Part shown: in pieces, positions 38,974 through 47,161 of the stretch
Layout of the letters: every line of letters begins with the position of its first letter
How positions within the stretch are numbered: position 1 is the first letter of the stretch
Assembly: GCA_003131625.1 (NCBI GenBank)
Contig: PKVY01000026.1
Span: 17,871 to 73,465, forward strand
Length of the DNA stretch: 55,595 nt
Direction of reading: 5' to 3'
Source: Acidobacterium sp.
GTDB taxonomy: Bacteria; Acidobacteriota; Terriglobia; Terriglobales; Acidobacteriaceae
Position numbers and translations under genes: made by a program
Notes under the pieces: generated by a model
Databases searched by the model: none
Told to the model about the DNA's origin: nothing
Seen by the model: only the letters and a program-made list of their open reading frames with translations

Positions 38974-39597
38974 CTATTTCAACCCCAGATGCGCAAACAT
39001 CTGCATGTTGCCCCAGTCGACGATCGCCCCGTAGGTCTCGAAGTCGGTCTGGTAAGCGCGGGCTCCGCCCAGTTGCTGCGGCGTCATTTGCGCGATGCGC
39101 TGCCAGAGCGCGGGAATCACTTCCTGCGGCGGTCCCGTTTCCGAAACAAACACAGAATACTTGCCGGCGCGCACCGTCCTCGCCACCATGCCGTCTGGAA
39201 TCTTGTCGGCCGAGGTCACTCGGTAGCCCAGCGTGTAGGTGTAGTCGCCCGTGTTGTCGGTGGCGTAGTCGCTGTAGACGACGACATAACCGTCGCCGGT
39301 CTTGTTAGGGATCTGCTCGAGTGTGCCGTTTTGAACGGCGTTTTGCCACAGCCCCGGGATGTCGCCCTGGCCCGTGGCTTCCTTTGTGTTATTGGTGCGC
39401 ACGGTGACGCCGACAATGATGAAGCTGTCCTGGTCCTCGACCTTCGGCGCGGCGGATGGTGCGGCGGGAGCGGCCGGAGCAGGCGTCGCCGCCGGTACGG
39501 TCTGCGCCGGAGTGGGCGTGGAGGGATTCTGGGCAAGCCCGGTGGTAGCCAGGGCAAGGACGACGGGCAGAGCAATTTTCGCTGTGGCGGAGAACAT
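38974..39597 (-). CDS. Secreted GyrI-like/effector-binding-domain protein
   Basis: The 207-aa protein has a signal peptide (cleavage near GLAQ, about residue 23), an Ala/Pro linker, and a domain resembling the GyrI/AraC effector-binding fold (GLWQNAVQNGTLEQIPNK, YTLGYRVTSADKIPDGMVARTVRAGKY, then W near the end). In bacteria this SOUL/GyrI fold binds small hydrophobic molecules. Being exported is unusual for the family but is common in Acidobacteriota. Its ligand is unknown. Confidence 0.72.
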   Translation of the reverse strand: MFSATAKIALPVVLALATTGLAQNPSTPTPAQTVPAATPAPAAPAAPSAAPKVEDQDSFIIVGVTVRTNNTKEATGQGDIPGLWQNAVQNGTLEQIPNKTGDGYVVVYSDYATDNTGDYTYTLGYRVTSADKIPDGMVARTVRAGKYSVFVSETGPPQEVIPALWQRIAQMTPQQLGGARAYQTDFETYGAIVDWGNMQMFAHLGLK

Positions 39598-39775
39598 AGG
39601 TGAGCAGTATACGCAGAGGAGCCCAGCGCAGTTCATGTAATTTGCCCTGCCGTGACCGTTACCCCGTGGGTACTTTGGTCAGCGGAGTCTCGCTCCAACG
39701 TCCGGCGTGCCTGACCCATTTGTGGCAGGCTTGGACGCGTGCTTTCCTTCTCTATGGATAGCGCGCCAAATTAAC

Positions 39776-40531
39776 ATGAGAAGCAATCTCCATCCATTGG
39801 GGCAGCATATTTCCGGCATGGCAGGCTTGGTTCGAAAGCGCTTCTGGACAGGCGTCGGCGCGACAGCGGCCGTAGCGTTGTTGCCGCTGCTGGGCTGCCA
39901 GAGTGTCGAGAATTCCGCTCCCTCGCAGACCGAAGTGCGGGTCATCGACGCCTCGTATAACGCGCCGGCCGTCGATGTAAAGGTCGGCACCACGACGATC
40001 GCCGCCAACATCGGCGCAGCCACCTTCACCAACTACGCTTTTCTGCCGCCGGAAGACACGACCGCCTACGTCTATCCGACGGGCACCGGCAAAGCGACGG
40101 CCTCGGCTGTGGGGGATTTCCTCGTCTCCGAGCAGCACTCTGTATTCATCACCGATTCGACCTCGGGCTACACCGCGACCATCCTGACCGACCAGGCCGT
40201 GACGCCTCCCACGGGATATTTCTCGATCCGGTTCCTGCAGCAGGCGGTGAATGTCGGCGCGGTGGACATCTATCTGGTGCCCAGCACCGGCACGCTCTCC
40301 GGCTCCAAGCCGCTCTTCAGCAATGTGGCCCCCGGGTCGGTGGAGGGTTATGCGAACGTAATGGCCGGTCAGTACACGATTGTCGTCACGCCCACCGGCG
40401 TCATCACCACGCCCTATTCCAGCTCCTCACTCACGTTCGTGGCAGGACAAGTGCGCACCGCGCTCATCATGGACGCGCAGCTCACCACCAATCCCCCGGT
40501 CACCGTAGTGATTGGCGATGATCTGAACTGA
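39776..40531 (+). CDS. DUF4397 lipoprotein
   Basis: A 251-aa protein (from ATG 39776) with a likely lipobox (LLPLLGC, Cys38) and two DUF4397 repeats (VRVIDASYNAPAVDVKVGTTTI; then SIRFLQQAVNVGAVDIYLVPSTG). The repeats form immunoglobulin-like surface domains of unknown role. ATG 39818 is an alternative that starts nearer the signal sequence. It is divergent from the GyrI-like gene. Downstream of it, 40532-40634 holds nothing notable. Confidence 0.82.
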   Translation: MRSNLHPLGQHISGMAGLVRKRFWTGVGATAAVALLPLLGCQSVENSAPSQTEVRVIDASYNAPAVDVKVGTTTIAANIGAATFTNYAFLPPEDTTAYVYPTGTGKATASAVGDFLVSEQHSVFITDSTSGYTATILTDQAVTPPTGYFSIRFLQQAVNVGAVDIYLVPSTGTLSGSKPLFSNVAPGSVEGYANVMAGQYTIVVTPTGVITTPYSSSSLTFVAGQVRTALIMDAQLTTNPPVTVVIGDDLN

Positions 40532-40634
40532 TCGCAAGTGATCGGAGCGCGGAGTAACTCCAGTCTTTCCCGCATGCACCGCTGCGACTTGCAGGTTTCC
40601 CCGCTGTTGAGCGCTCTTTTGCCTGTTGTGTCAG

Positions 40635-41690
40635 CTACGCCCGGCGATCGGCGGCGGCGCCCTCGATCTCCAGTAGCTTCTTCTTCCGCTCCACGCCCCA
40701 GCGATAGCCGGTGAGCTTGCCGTTGCTGCCGATCACGCGATGGCAGGGCACGACCACGGCGACAGGATTCGTCGCGCAGGCGCGGGCCACAGCGCGAACC
40801 GCGGTCGGCTGGCCCAGCGAAGCAGCGAGCTGGGCGTAGCTGCGGGTTTCTCCCCGAGGAATGCGGCGCAGCGCTTCCCAGACGCGCATCTGGAACGCAG
40901 TCGCGCGCAGGTCGAGGGGCAGGTCGAGCGTCGCAGGATGCTCGCTGAACTGCGAAACCACCTGGGCCAGCATCGACGCGAGACGCGGCTCCGGCTGGAT
41001 CTTCGCCAGCGGAAACTGCGCCCGCAGCTCCCGCGCCAGCTCCCGTTCGCTGTCACCGAGGATCACCGAGCAGAGCCCGCGCGGGGTCGCCGCAATGAGC
41101 ACCTTGCCCAGCGGACAGTCTCCGACGGCGTAGCCAATCTGCGCGTCGCGTCCGCCGGCGCGATACTCACCAGGCGCCATGCCGAGTTGCGTGTTTTCGT
41201 AAGCGCGGCCCGGGCCCGAGTAGCCGGCGTCGTAGATAGCGTCCGTCACGCGCGCTGCGCCATCGGCCAGCTCGCGCCGAAACGACGCGGCGCGGCGTTG
41301 GCGCTGGTACTGGGCCGGAGTCACGCCGAGCACCCGCTTGAACGTGCGCTCCACCGTGAAAGGACTGCGGCCGGTGAGCCGGCCCAGTTCGCTGAGCGTC
41401 ACCGGTCGATCGCGCTTCAGGCTTGCGGAAACCATCTCGACCAGAGCGGCGTCGGTGTGGCGTTGTTGCGGGCGGCAGCGGCGGCAAGGCCGGTATCCGG
41501 CGCTGAGCGCGCTCGCCGGGTCAGGGAAAAAGACCACGTTGCAGCGATCGGGGCGTCGGCTCGGACAGGTGGGGCGGCAAAACACGCCCGTGGTGGTGAC
41601 GGCGTAGACCATCTCCGCGTCGGCCGCGGGGTCGCGGGCCAGAACTGCGGTCCAGGCCTGGTCTTCGGTGAGCATGGCAGATGGGTTCAT
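40635..41690 (-). CDS. ada: Ada: methyl-responsive regulator and O6-methylguanine-DNA methyltransferase
   Basis: The 351-aa protein combines an AdaA zinc domain with Cys38, Cys42, Cys69 and Cys72, an AraC-type helix-turn-helix (about 80-180), and a C-terminal MGMT domain with PCHR and acceptor Cys316. It repairs methylphosphotriesters and O6-methylguanine and, when methylated, turns on its own regulon. The start at 41690 puts the zinc domain at its usual place; a longer frame to 41864 overlaps vapC. No alkA or alkB is nearby. Confidence 0.95.
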   Translation of the reverse strand: MNPSAMLTEDQAWTAVLARDPAADAEMVYAVTTTGVFCRPTCPSRRPDRCNVVFFPDPASALSAGYRPCRRCRPQQRHTDAALVEMVSASLKRDRPVTLSELGRLTGRSPFTVERTFKRVLGVTPAQYQRQRRAASFRRELADGAARVTDAIYDAGYSGPGRAYENTQLGMAPGEYRAGGRDAQIGYAVGDCPLGKVLIAATPRGLCSVILGDSERELARELRAQFPLAKIQPEPRLASMLAQVVSQFSEHPATLDLPLDLRATAFQMRVWEALRRIPRGETRSYAQLAASLGQPTAVRAVARACATNPVAVVVPCHRVIGSNGKLTGYRWGVERKKKLLEIEGAAADRRA

Positions 41691-41805
41691 CGTACTCGTC
41701 CTCTGCAGATGAGGATCGCAGGGTCGAGGATGCGCGACACTCCGAAGCTTGCGGGCAAATTTTTCAGCGTTGCAGGGACCCCGAAGCGCCCGCGAGCATC
41801 CAGCC

Positions 41806-42201
41806 TTAGGGATGGACGACTCGTAGTCCCAGATACTTTTCAAATGGGTCGAAGTCCCGGTCACGGTGGAGCAGCTCGTGCCCCGACTCGATGCAAAAGG
41901 TCGCGATCAGGCAGTCGATGGTCTTGCGCACGGTGCTTCCCTTCTGACGAAGGATACGATAGTTGCGCGCCGCAGCGACCGCCAGGTGCGAGCCACCCGC
42001 GTCCATAATTTGGAAATTCAGCAGCTCTCGCCTCACCTGGGCAAAGGTAAATTCGTCTCTAACCCCCTGGAGCACTTCGCAAAAAATCAAGTCGGTCAGG
42101 CCGACCGAAGTGAATCCCAATTGACGATCCAGCCAATCAGTCTGACGGTTGCGAACATCGGCGAAGTAATCGATCCAGACGCTCGAGTCGACGATGACCA
42201 T
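41806..42201 (-). CDS. VapC-type PIN-domain toxin
   Basis: The 131-aa PIN protein has Asp5 in VDSSVWIDYF, Glu42 in FCEVLQGV, and a second Asp pair in KTIDCLIATFCIE...HRDRDFDPF. VapC toxins cleave tRNA or rRNA with Mg. It follows the antitoxin gene by 7 bp on the same strand. Confidence 0.93.
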   Translation of the reverse strand: MVIVDSSVWIDYFADVRNRQTDWLDRQLGFTSVGLTDLIFCEVLQGVRDEFTFAQVRRELLNFQIMDAGGSHLAVAAARNYRILRQKGSTVRKTIDCLIATFCIESGHELLHRDRDFDPFEKYLGLRVVHP

Positions 42202-42208
42202 GGGGGAG

Positions 42209-42412
42209 CTATTCGATAAAGCGGCTGCGTCTGGACTGCTCGAGGTCGCCCTCCCACTTCACTTTTCCACGGAGGCGCCGAATGGAAGCCTGAGATTGCG
42301 TCCGAACCAGCATACGCAAAGCCTCTTCCACCACCGCCTTCTTGGTGGGCGCGCCGCTGGATCGCATGGCCTGCTCCATGAGTTTGTCGTCGATATCGAT
42401 ATTGGTCCGCAT
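42209..42412 (-). CDS. VapB-type antitoxin (ribbon-helix-helix)
   Basis: A 67-aa protein starting MRTNIDIDDKLMEQAM, the typical ribbon-helix-helix DNA-binding start of the DUF2191/VapB family, followed by a toxin-binding tail (RLRGKVKWEGDLEQSRR). ATG 42412 follows GGAG. A longer frame to 42478 crosses the promoter and is rejected. Confidence 0.9.
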   Translation of the reverse strand: MRTNIDIDDKLMEQAMRSSGAPTKKAVVEEALRMLVRTQSQASIRRLRGKVKWEGDLEQSRRSRFIE

Positions 42413-42424
42413 GTTGAACTCCGA

Positions 42425-42462
42425 TGTGTATAAATCGTAATTCTTTGTGTATCGGTGGTCAA
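42425..42462 (-). promoter_or_regulatory. vapBC promoter with repeated operator
   Basis: On the minus strand TTGACC (42457-42462) and TACGAT (42434-42439) have a 17-bp spacer. The heptamer TGTGTAT occurs twice on the plus strand (42425-42431 and 42446-42452), 21 bp apart, i.e. two helical turns, overlapping the -10 region and the spacer. CCGAT/ATCGG at the outer ends are inverted. Autorepression by VapB would fit. Confidence 0.6.
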
Positions 42463-42465
42463 GCG

Positions 42466-42606
42466 CTACCATCGCCACCAGCCCGGAGGAAAGATCGCGT
42501 GCCAGTCGGCGCGGACCAGGCTGAACAACAGAATGAGAGCGGCCACGAGCAGAATGCCCATGAGCTTCCGGCGACGCAGTCGATCCGGCTCCGGCGTCCC
42601 GGGCAA
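42466..42606 (-). CDS. 46-aa single-span membrane protein coupled to the TonB-like gene
   Basis: This short reading frame starts with TTG at 42606, 2 bp after the stop codon of the TonB-like gene, and has a good GAGAGGAA ribosome binding site inside that gene's last codons. The product begins MPGTPEPDRLRRRKL, then one TM segment (MGILLVAALILLFSLV, residues 16-31), and ends WHAIFPPGWWRW. The positive-inside charge pattern and Trp-rich end look like a genuine membrane peptide. ATG 42561 is an alternative start. I know no named family for it. Confidence 0.65.
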   Translation of the reverse strand: MPGTPEPDRLRRRKLMGILLVAALILLFSLVRADWHAIFPPGWWRW

Positions 42607-42608
42607 CG

Positions 42609-43802
42609 CTATTCCTCTCCGGGACGGATGTTGTACAGGAAGTAGAAACGCAGCTCCAGAAACGGGCCTTTGAAGGCCTTGGGAATCGGCGGAAATGGAG
42701 CGGCCCCGGTAATGCCGCCCCAGGCCGCGCGGTCCAGCGCCACGTCCCCGGAGGGCCCTTCCAGAATCATGTCGCGCACGCTGCCGTCCGGATTAATTTT
42801 GAACCGGATCATCACCTTCCCCTGCTTGTCGAGGGGCGGCCGCGCCGATTCCGGGATCATCGGCCACCATGCGCGCTCGGTATCCCAGACCACCCGCTGG
42901 ATGTACGGACCGAAGTCGACGCCCATGGTGTCGCTGAGGATGTCGACCGCGCCGTTCATCCCGGGATGCTGCGACGGCAGGTTTGCGCCGTTGTCGCCGC
43001 CGTACTGGCCTTTGCCCTGCATGGCCTGGCGCATCGCCTGCTGCAGCTGCTCGTTGGGGTTGGTGCTCGAACCCGATCGGAAACTCGGTTGCGGAGCCTG
43101 GGGCGGCGCTTCCAGCTTCGCCTGATTGTTCTGCGGCAATGGCTGAGCGGGCGGGGTGGGCTGATGCTGCTCAGCGACCTGACCCTGGGGTTGCGGCGCC
43201 GACGGTGCGGGCGCTGCGGGTTGCTGGCTCGGCTGCGGAGCCGGAGTCGGCGGCGCCGCGCGACGCATCGCCTCCAGCTCCTCGAGGGTCTTCTTGTCGA
43301 GCGTGGGGTGCGGCGTCTGGGCCACGCGGTCCTTATCGGAAATCGCGGGCGTGGGCTTCGGCTTCACCTGCTTCAGCGCGTCGGGCGGCAGATCGAGGAA
43401 AGTGAGGTCCTTCTGCCGCTGCTTCATGATCACCGACGGATCGACGACATGCACGTGGTAGATGTACTTCGGCCCATAGAGCAGATACCAGGCCACGATC
43501 ATGTGGATGATCAGCGCGATCCATAACTTCTCGCGCAGGCTGACCCAGGAGCGGTTGTCCTCGATCTCTTCGATGATGTGCAGCAGGTCGGTGTGGTCGA
43601 GCCCCGCATATTTGTTGCGGCGAAACGCGGGCAGCGAACCCGACCCGTTCGACGAGGGCGCGGACGGCTGGGCCTCTTCCAGCGATGGGGGCGGCTCTTC
43701 GAGAGCAGCCCCAACGGTGAGCCCCAGAGGACCCGTAGATTCGGCGGCGGGCCTGGCTTTAGGCTCGTCGGGCGCGTTGGTTAGGTTGAGGCGAATCGGC
43801 AT
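42609..43802 (-). CDS. TonB-like protein with long cytoplasmic N-terminus
   Basis: The 397-aa protein has an unusually long N-terminal region (about 90 residues, acidic and Pro-rich, with DHTDLLHIIEEIEDNRSWVSLREK just before the membrane), one TM segment (about 91-110), a Pro/Gln-rich periplasmic spacer (about 140-270), and a C-terminal TonB domain (about 295-397: GKVMIRFKINPDGSVRDMILEGPSGDVALDRAA). Standard TonB proteins have only a short cytoplasmic tail, so the N-terminus may bind another component. The start at 43802 (MPIRLNL) is preferred over 43850. A 46-aa membrane gene follows. Confidence 0.8.
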   Translation of the reverse strand: MPIRLNLTNAPDEPKARPAAESTGPLGLTVGAALEEPPPSLEEAQPSAPSSNGSGSLPAFRRNKYAGLDHTDLLHIIEEIEDNRSWVSLREKLWIALIIHMIVAWYLLYGPKYIYHVHVVDPSVIMKQRQKDLTFLDLPPDALKQVKPKPTPAISDKDRVAQTPHPTLDKKTLEELEAMRRAAPPTPAPQPSQQPAAPAPSAPQPQGQVAEQHQPTPPAQPLPQNNQAKLEAPPQAPQPSFRSGSSTNPNEQLQQAMRQAMQGKGQYGGDNGANLPSQHPGMNGAVDILSDTMGVDFGPYIQRVVWDTERAWWPMIPESARPPLDKQGKVMIRFKINPDGSVRDMILEGPSGDVALDRAAWGGITGAAPFPPIPKAFKGPFLELRFYFLYNIRPGEE

Positions 43803-43954
43803 GCCTGGGTGACTTCGGTCCTGCGCGGCTCCAGTCGGGATCCCCCTCAACAGCCCGCAACTGGGTCTGCGGTGTGAAGCGGGAACGCCATGGAGGCCAG
43901 CATCTATTTTCTCATCAAATCGAGAGACTTACCCCTGTTTGTACAATCGAAAAC

Positions 43955-44527
43955 GTGACTGACAAGCATCATCCACCTCGGCGCAGAACCGCAGCCGTCA
44001 TCACCGTCAGCGATGCCTGCTCCCAGGGCCTGCGGCAGGACCTTTCGGGTCCGGCGGTAACCCGTACGTTGGACGCATGTGACTTTGAGACGGTATACCG
44101 CCTTACGGTCCCAGACGAGCGAAAGGCCATCGAAGACGCACTGCGCCGCGCAGCCCGGACAGCACGGCTGGTGGTAACCACCGGGGGGACCGGCATTGCG
44201 GAGCGCGATGTGACTCCCGAAGCTACGCGCGCGGTCTGCGATCGGCTGCTCGAGGGCGTGGCTGAGGTGATGCGCGCGGAGGGTCGCCGCGAGACACCGA
44301 TGGCATCGCTGAGCCGGGCCCTCTGCGGAACGCTGGGCGACGCGGTGATCCTGAATGTGCCCGGAAGCCCGGCGGGCGCGGTCAGTTCCCTGCGCGCGGC
44401 ACTGCCGGTGCTGCCCCATGCGCTCGATTTGCTGGATGGCAAAACCGAACATGCCGCACCGGGCGACCAGAGCCATCGAACTACGGGACCAGCGAAAAAG
44501 GGCCACCGCAACAAAGGGAAAGGTTGA
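43955..44527 (+). CDS. MogA/MoaB-family molybdopterin adenylyltransferase
   Basis: A 190-aa protein with the MoCF-binding fold: AAVITVSDACSQG, DERKAIEDALRRA, the conserved TTGGTGIAERDVTPEAT, and LPGSP-like NVPGSPAGAVSSL. It activates molybdopterin by adenylylation before metal insertion. GTG 43955 is the probable start, as upstream codons lack conservation. The C-terminal 25 residues are Lys/Gly-rich and variable. Other moa/moe genes are not in the window. Confidence 0.9.
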   Translation: MTDKHHPPRRRTAAVITVSDACSQGLRQDLSGPAVTRTLDACDFETVYRLTVPDERKAIEDALRRAARTARLVVTTGGTGIAERDVTPEATRAVCDRLLEGVAEVMRAEGRRETPMASLSRALCGTLGDAVILNVPGSPAGAVSSLRAALPVLPHALDLLDGKTEHAAPGDQSHRTTGPAKKGHRNKGKG

Positions 44528-44558
44528 ACGGAAAGGTCGACGGAAAGGTTGAACCAGC

Positions 44559-45188
44559 CTGAAATCTCTCTTTGCGAAAATCAGCAACCTGACGCAGCAC
44601 TTCCTCATTCCGCTGGGACCGTGGGGCGTGCTGCTGGGCTCGTTCATCGACTCAGCGTCGATCCCCATCCCCATCGACGTCCTGATGGGGATCTGGGCGT
44701 GGAACGACAAGCGGCATTTCTACATCTACGCGCTCCTGGCCGCGCTGGGATCGACGCTGGGCGGACTCATTCCCTTTTATCTGGGCAAGGCCGGCGGCGA
44801 GCTGTTCCTGCTGCGGAGGGTCAATCGCGCGCGCTTTGAGGCGCTGCGCGCCCAGTTTGAAAAGCAGGAATTCCTCGCGGTCATGATTCCGTCGCTCCTC
44901 CCGCCGCCAACCACCTGGAAACTGTTTGTCTTCGGCGCGGGCGTTTTCGAGATGCGAACGCTCAACTTTATGCTGGCGGTCTTCGTTGGCAGATGCATCC
45001 GCTTTGGCGTGGAGACCGCGCTGGTGGTGAAGTACGGTCCTCAGATCGTGACCGTGGTCGCCGATCTGGCCCGGCGTCACCTGATCCTGACTCTGTCGGT
45101 CCTCGCGCTGATTTTCGGCGGCCTGGGCTGGTGGATCTGGACAAAGCTGCGCAAACGCGGTTCCGACAGCGCTCCGGAAGCGCTCTAG
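44559..45188 (+). CDS. VTT/DedA-family membrane protein, probable CTG start
   Basis: The 209-aa protein has the VTT (SNARE-associated/DedA) features: SASIPIPIDVLMG, LGSTLGGLIPFYLGK, the KQEFLAVMIPSLLPPPTTWKLFVFGAG re-entrant region, and a C-terminal TM helix. DedA proteins move lipid carriers across the inner membrane. The frame opens after a TGA at 44550 and contains no ATG/GTG/TTG before GTG 44628, which would cut off the first helix. CTG 44559 gives the expected LKSLFAKISNLTQHFL start and has GGAAAGG 10 bp upstream. It lies 31 bp after the MogA/MoaB-type gene. Confidence 0.78.
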   Translation: MKSLFAKISNLTQHFLIPLGPWGVLLGSFIDSASIPIPIDVLMGIWAWNDKRHFYIYALLAALGSTLGGLIPFYLGKAGGELFLLRRVNRARFEALRAQFEKQEFLAVMIPSLLPPPTTWKLFVFGAGVFEMRTLNFMLAVFVGRCIRFGVETALVVKYGPQIVTVVADLARRHLILTLSVLALIFGGLGWWIWTKLRKRGSDSAPEAL

Positions 45189-45486
45189 CCCGCATTTCTC
45201 ACGGGCAGTCATTTCTCGCTGAGCTGGGGTGGTTGTTGGGCTCCTGGGGTGGTCTTTGGTCGGCTGCATGTGTCGGTGGGATGGTGTGGAGGCCTGGGGC
45301 CCACAGGCCGTGAATGCCAGGTCGCCCCGCACTGGCCTGCACAGGCTAGCGCCGATCTTGCAGGCGGGCAGTGGGAGATACATTGCTGGACGGCCCACGG
45401 CCAGGACGGCGAAGACCCCGATCCGGCCGGAGGTGTCACGAGATGGCACTCTGCATTACACTATCGGCACGGTGTCTCCAGCATCG
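45189..45486. other. Intergenic region between DedA-family gene and metal efflux operon
   Basis: This 298-bp stretch has no gene I can support. It contains a direct repeat CTGGGGTGGT (two copies about 25 bp apart near 45225-45260), the palindrome GGCCTG...CAGGCC near 45292-45310, and a weak TACACT box about 25 bp before the next ATG. It probably carries the promoter of the efflux operon, but no metal-regulator site is recognisable. Confidence 0.4.
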
Positions 45487-45789
45487 ATGACGTCCCCGAT
45501 AAACGGGTCGAACGGGAAACGGGCCTGGCGCGTCGTCGCTCTGGTCGCAATCCTGGCGGTTGTGATCGGAACGACGGCGGGCGAACTATGGCACCGTCAC
45601 GTCAACTGTTCTCCGGAGACCTGCCCCATTTGCCATCTGAGCCACCAGGTGGTTGAGCTCCCGGTGGCCGCGGCCAGCACGCAGATCCTGGTCCCCGCCG
45701 GACGGCAGACAGAGTCGCCGAGGCCAACAGTTACCGCCCGGTTTGTCGTCTCTCACCTTCCGGCACGAGCACCGCCCGCCTGGCGTTAG
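45487..45789 (+). CDS. Small Cys/His membrane protein heading the metal efflux operon
   Basis: The 100-aa protein has one TM segment (about residues 15-32) and then a likely periplasmic metal-binding cluster CSPETCPICHLSH (Cys41, Cys46, Cys49, His50, His53), followed by a variable tail. It resembles small DUF2946-like proteins found with CzcCBA or Cus efflux genes. Its position 70 bp before the TolC-type gene suggests it senses or chaperones the exported metal. ATG 45487 gives the TM at the N-terminus; a longer frame from 45229 is non-coding in look. Confidence 0.7.
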   Translation: MTSPINGSNGKRAWRVVALVAILAVVIGTTAGELWHRHVNCSPETCPICHLSHQVVELPVAAASTQILVPAGRQTESPRPTVTARFVVSHLPARAPPAWR

Positions 45790-45859
45790 CGCTCGTTCCG
45801 TGCCGCCCCGGCGGCATGCCCATTCCATGAAGTGCTCCGTCGCAAAAGGCTGCGAGACT

Positions 45860-47161
45860 ATGTCTGCAAAGCTCTTGTGTATTCCATTTCTCCTGGTTCC
45901 GGTACTCCTGACCGCGAGTTCCGGCGCGCAAACTGCCCCTGCACCGAGCCCGCCCGCGCAGGCCAACCCTGCAGGACCGACGATTTCACTGGACGAGGCC
46001 ATTCAGCTGGCGCTCCAGCACAACCACAGCCTGCTGGCGGCGCGCTCCACGATCCAGCAGAGCGAGGCGGAAGAAATCACTGCCAATCTGCGGCCGGATC
46101 CGGTGCTTTTGGGCGACGCGCAGTTCCTGCCCGTCTTCGAGCCCAAAGAATTCAGTTCGGACTACATCGACAACACCGCGCAGTTCGACCTGGGATTGAG
46201 CTATCTGTTTGAGCGAGGGAAAAAGAGGCAGCATCGCCTGCAGGCGGCAAAAGATACGACCGCGGTGACCCGATCGCAGGTTGCCGACGCTGAGCGGACC
46301 CTTTCCTTCAACGTTGCTACGCAATTCGTCGCGGTCGAGCTCGCGGAATCGACCCTGGCTCTGGCACAGGTTGATCTGAAAAGTTTCCAGAACACCGTCG
46401 ATATCGCTCAGGCGCGCTACAAGGCCGGCGACACCAGCGAAGACGACCTGCTGAAAATCCAGCTGCAGATGCTGCAGTTTCAAACCGACGTTTCGGCCGC
46501 GAATCTGGCCAGGGTGCAGGGTCTTTCCGATCTCCGCCAGCTGCTGGGGTACGAATCGGTTCCGGCCAACTACGACGTCGCGGGAACTCTGACCTATGAG
46601 CCGGTGAACGGGAACCTCGACGATTTCGAGGCGGCTGCGTTGCGGAATCGCCCCGACCTGTTGGCAGCCCAGCAGGGAGTGACGGCGGCTAACAGCCAAT
46701 ACCAGTTACAGAAGGCTATCGGGAAACGGGATGTTACGGGGCAGATCAGCTACACGCATATCCAGTACAGCGAGATTTCGCTGTTCGGTCAGATTCAGCT
46801 CCCGATCTTCGATCGCAACCAGGGGGAAATCGCGCGCTCCGGGTACGCGGTCGGGCAGGCCCGGCAACAGGAAGAACTTGCGAATGGGCAGGTGTTGACC
46901 GACGTGAAGGACGCACTCGAAAACCTGCACAGCAACGATCAGATCGTAGGCCTCTACCGTTCCGGTTATCTGAACGAGGCACAGCAGTCGCGAGATATCA
47001 GCGAGTACGCCTATCGGCGGGGCGCGGCGAGCCTGCTGGACTTCCTCGATGCGGAACGCAGCTATCGAGCCATACAACTCGCATACCGGCAGGCGCTTGC
47101 GTCGTATCAACTTGCGCAGGAACAGCTTCGTGAAGCGGTAGGAACCAGGAGCTTACCATGA
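45860..47161 (+). CDS. TolC-family outer-membrane efflux protein (CzcC/CusC type)
   Basis: A 433-aa protein with a signal peptide (cleavage near SGAQ, about residue 23), an N-terminal ISLDEAIQLALQHN motif typical of CzcC proteins, and two long helical-hairpin repeats (for example EITANLRPDP and QLQKAIGKRDVTGQISYTHIQ). It forms the outer-membrane duct of the efflux pump. ATG 45860 is chosen for the signal peptide; ATG 45827 is an alternative. It is followed with a 4-bp overlap by the adaptor gene. Confidence 0.88.
   Translation: MSAKLLCIPFLLVPVLLTASSGAQTAPAPSPPAQANPAGPTISLDEAIQLALQHNHSLLAARSTIQQSEAEEITANLRPDPVLLGDAQFLPVFEPKEFSSDYIDNTAQFDLGLSYLFERGKKRQHRLQAAKDTTAVTRSQVADAERTLSFNVATQFVAVELAESTLALAQVDLKSFQNTVDIAQARYKAGDTSEDDLLKIQLQMLQFQTDVSAANLARVQGLSDLRQLLGYESVPANYDVAGTLTYEPVNGNLDDFEAAALRNRPDLLAAQQGVTAANSQYQLQKAIGKRDVTGQISYTHIQYSEISLFGQIQLPIFDRNQGEIARSGYAVGQARQQEELANGQVLTDVKDALENLHSNDQIVGLYRSGYLNEAQQSRDISEYAYRRGAASLLDFLDAERSYRAIQLAYRQALASYQLAQEQLREAVGTRSLP

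Noticed and set aside
39720..39760. Possible sigma-54 promoter (TGGCAG...TGCTTT) before the DUF4397 gene
   Set aside because: The GG-to-GC distance is about 15 bp instead of 10, so the element does not fit.
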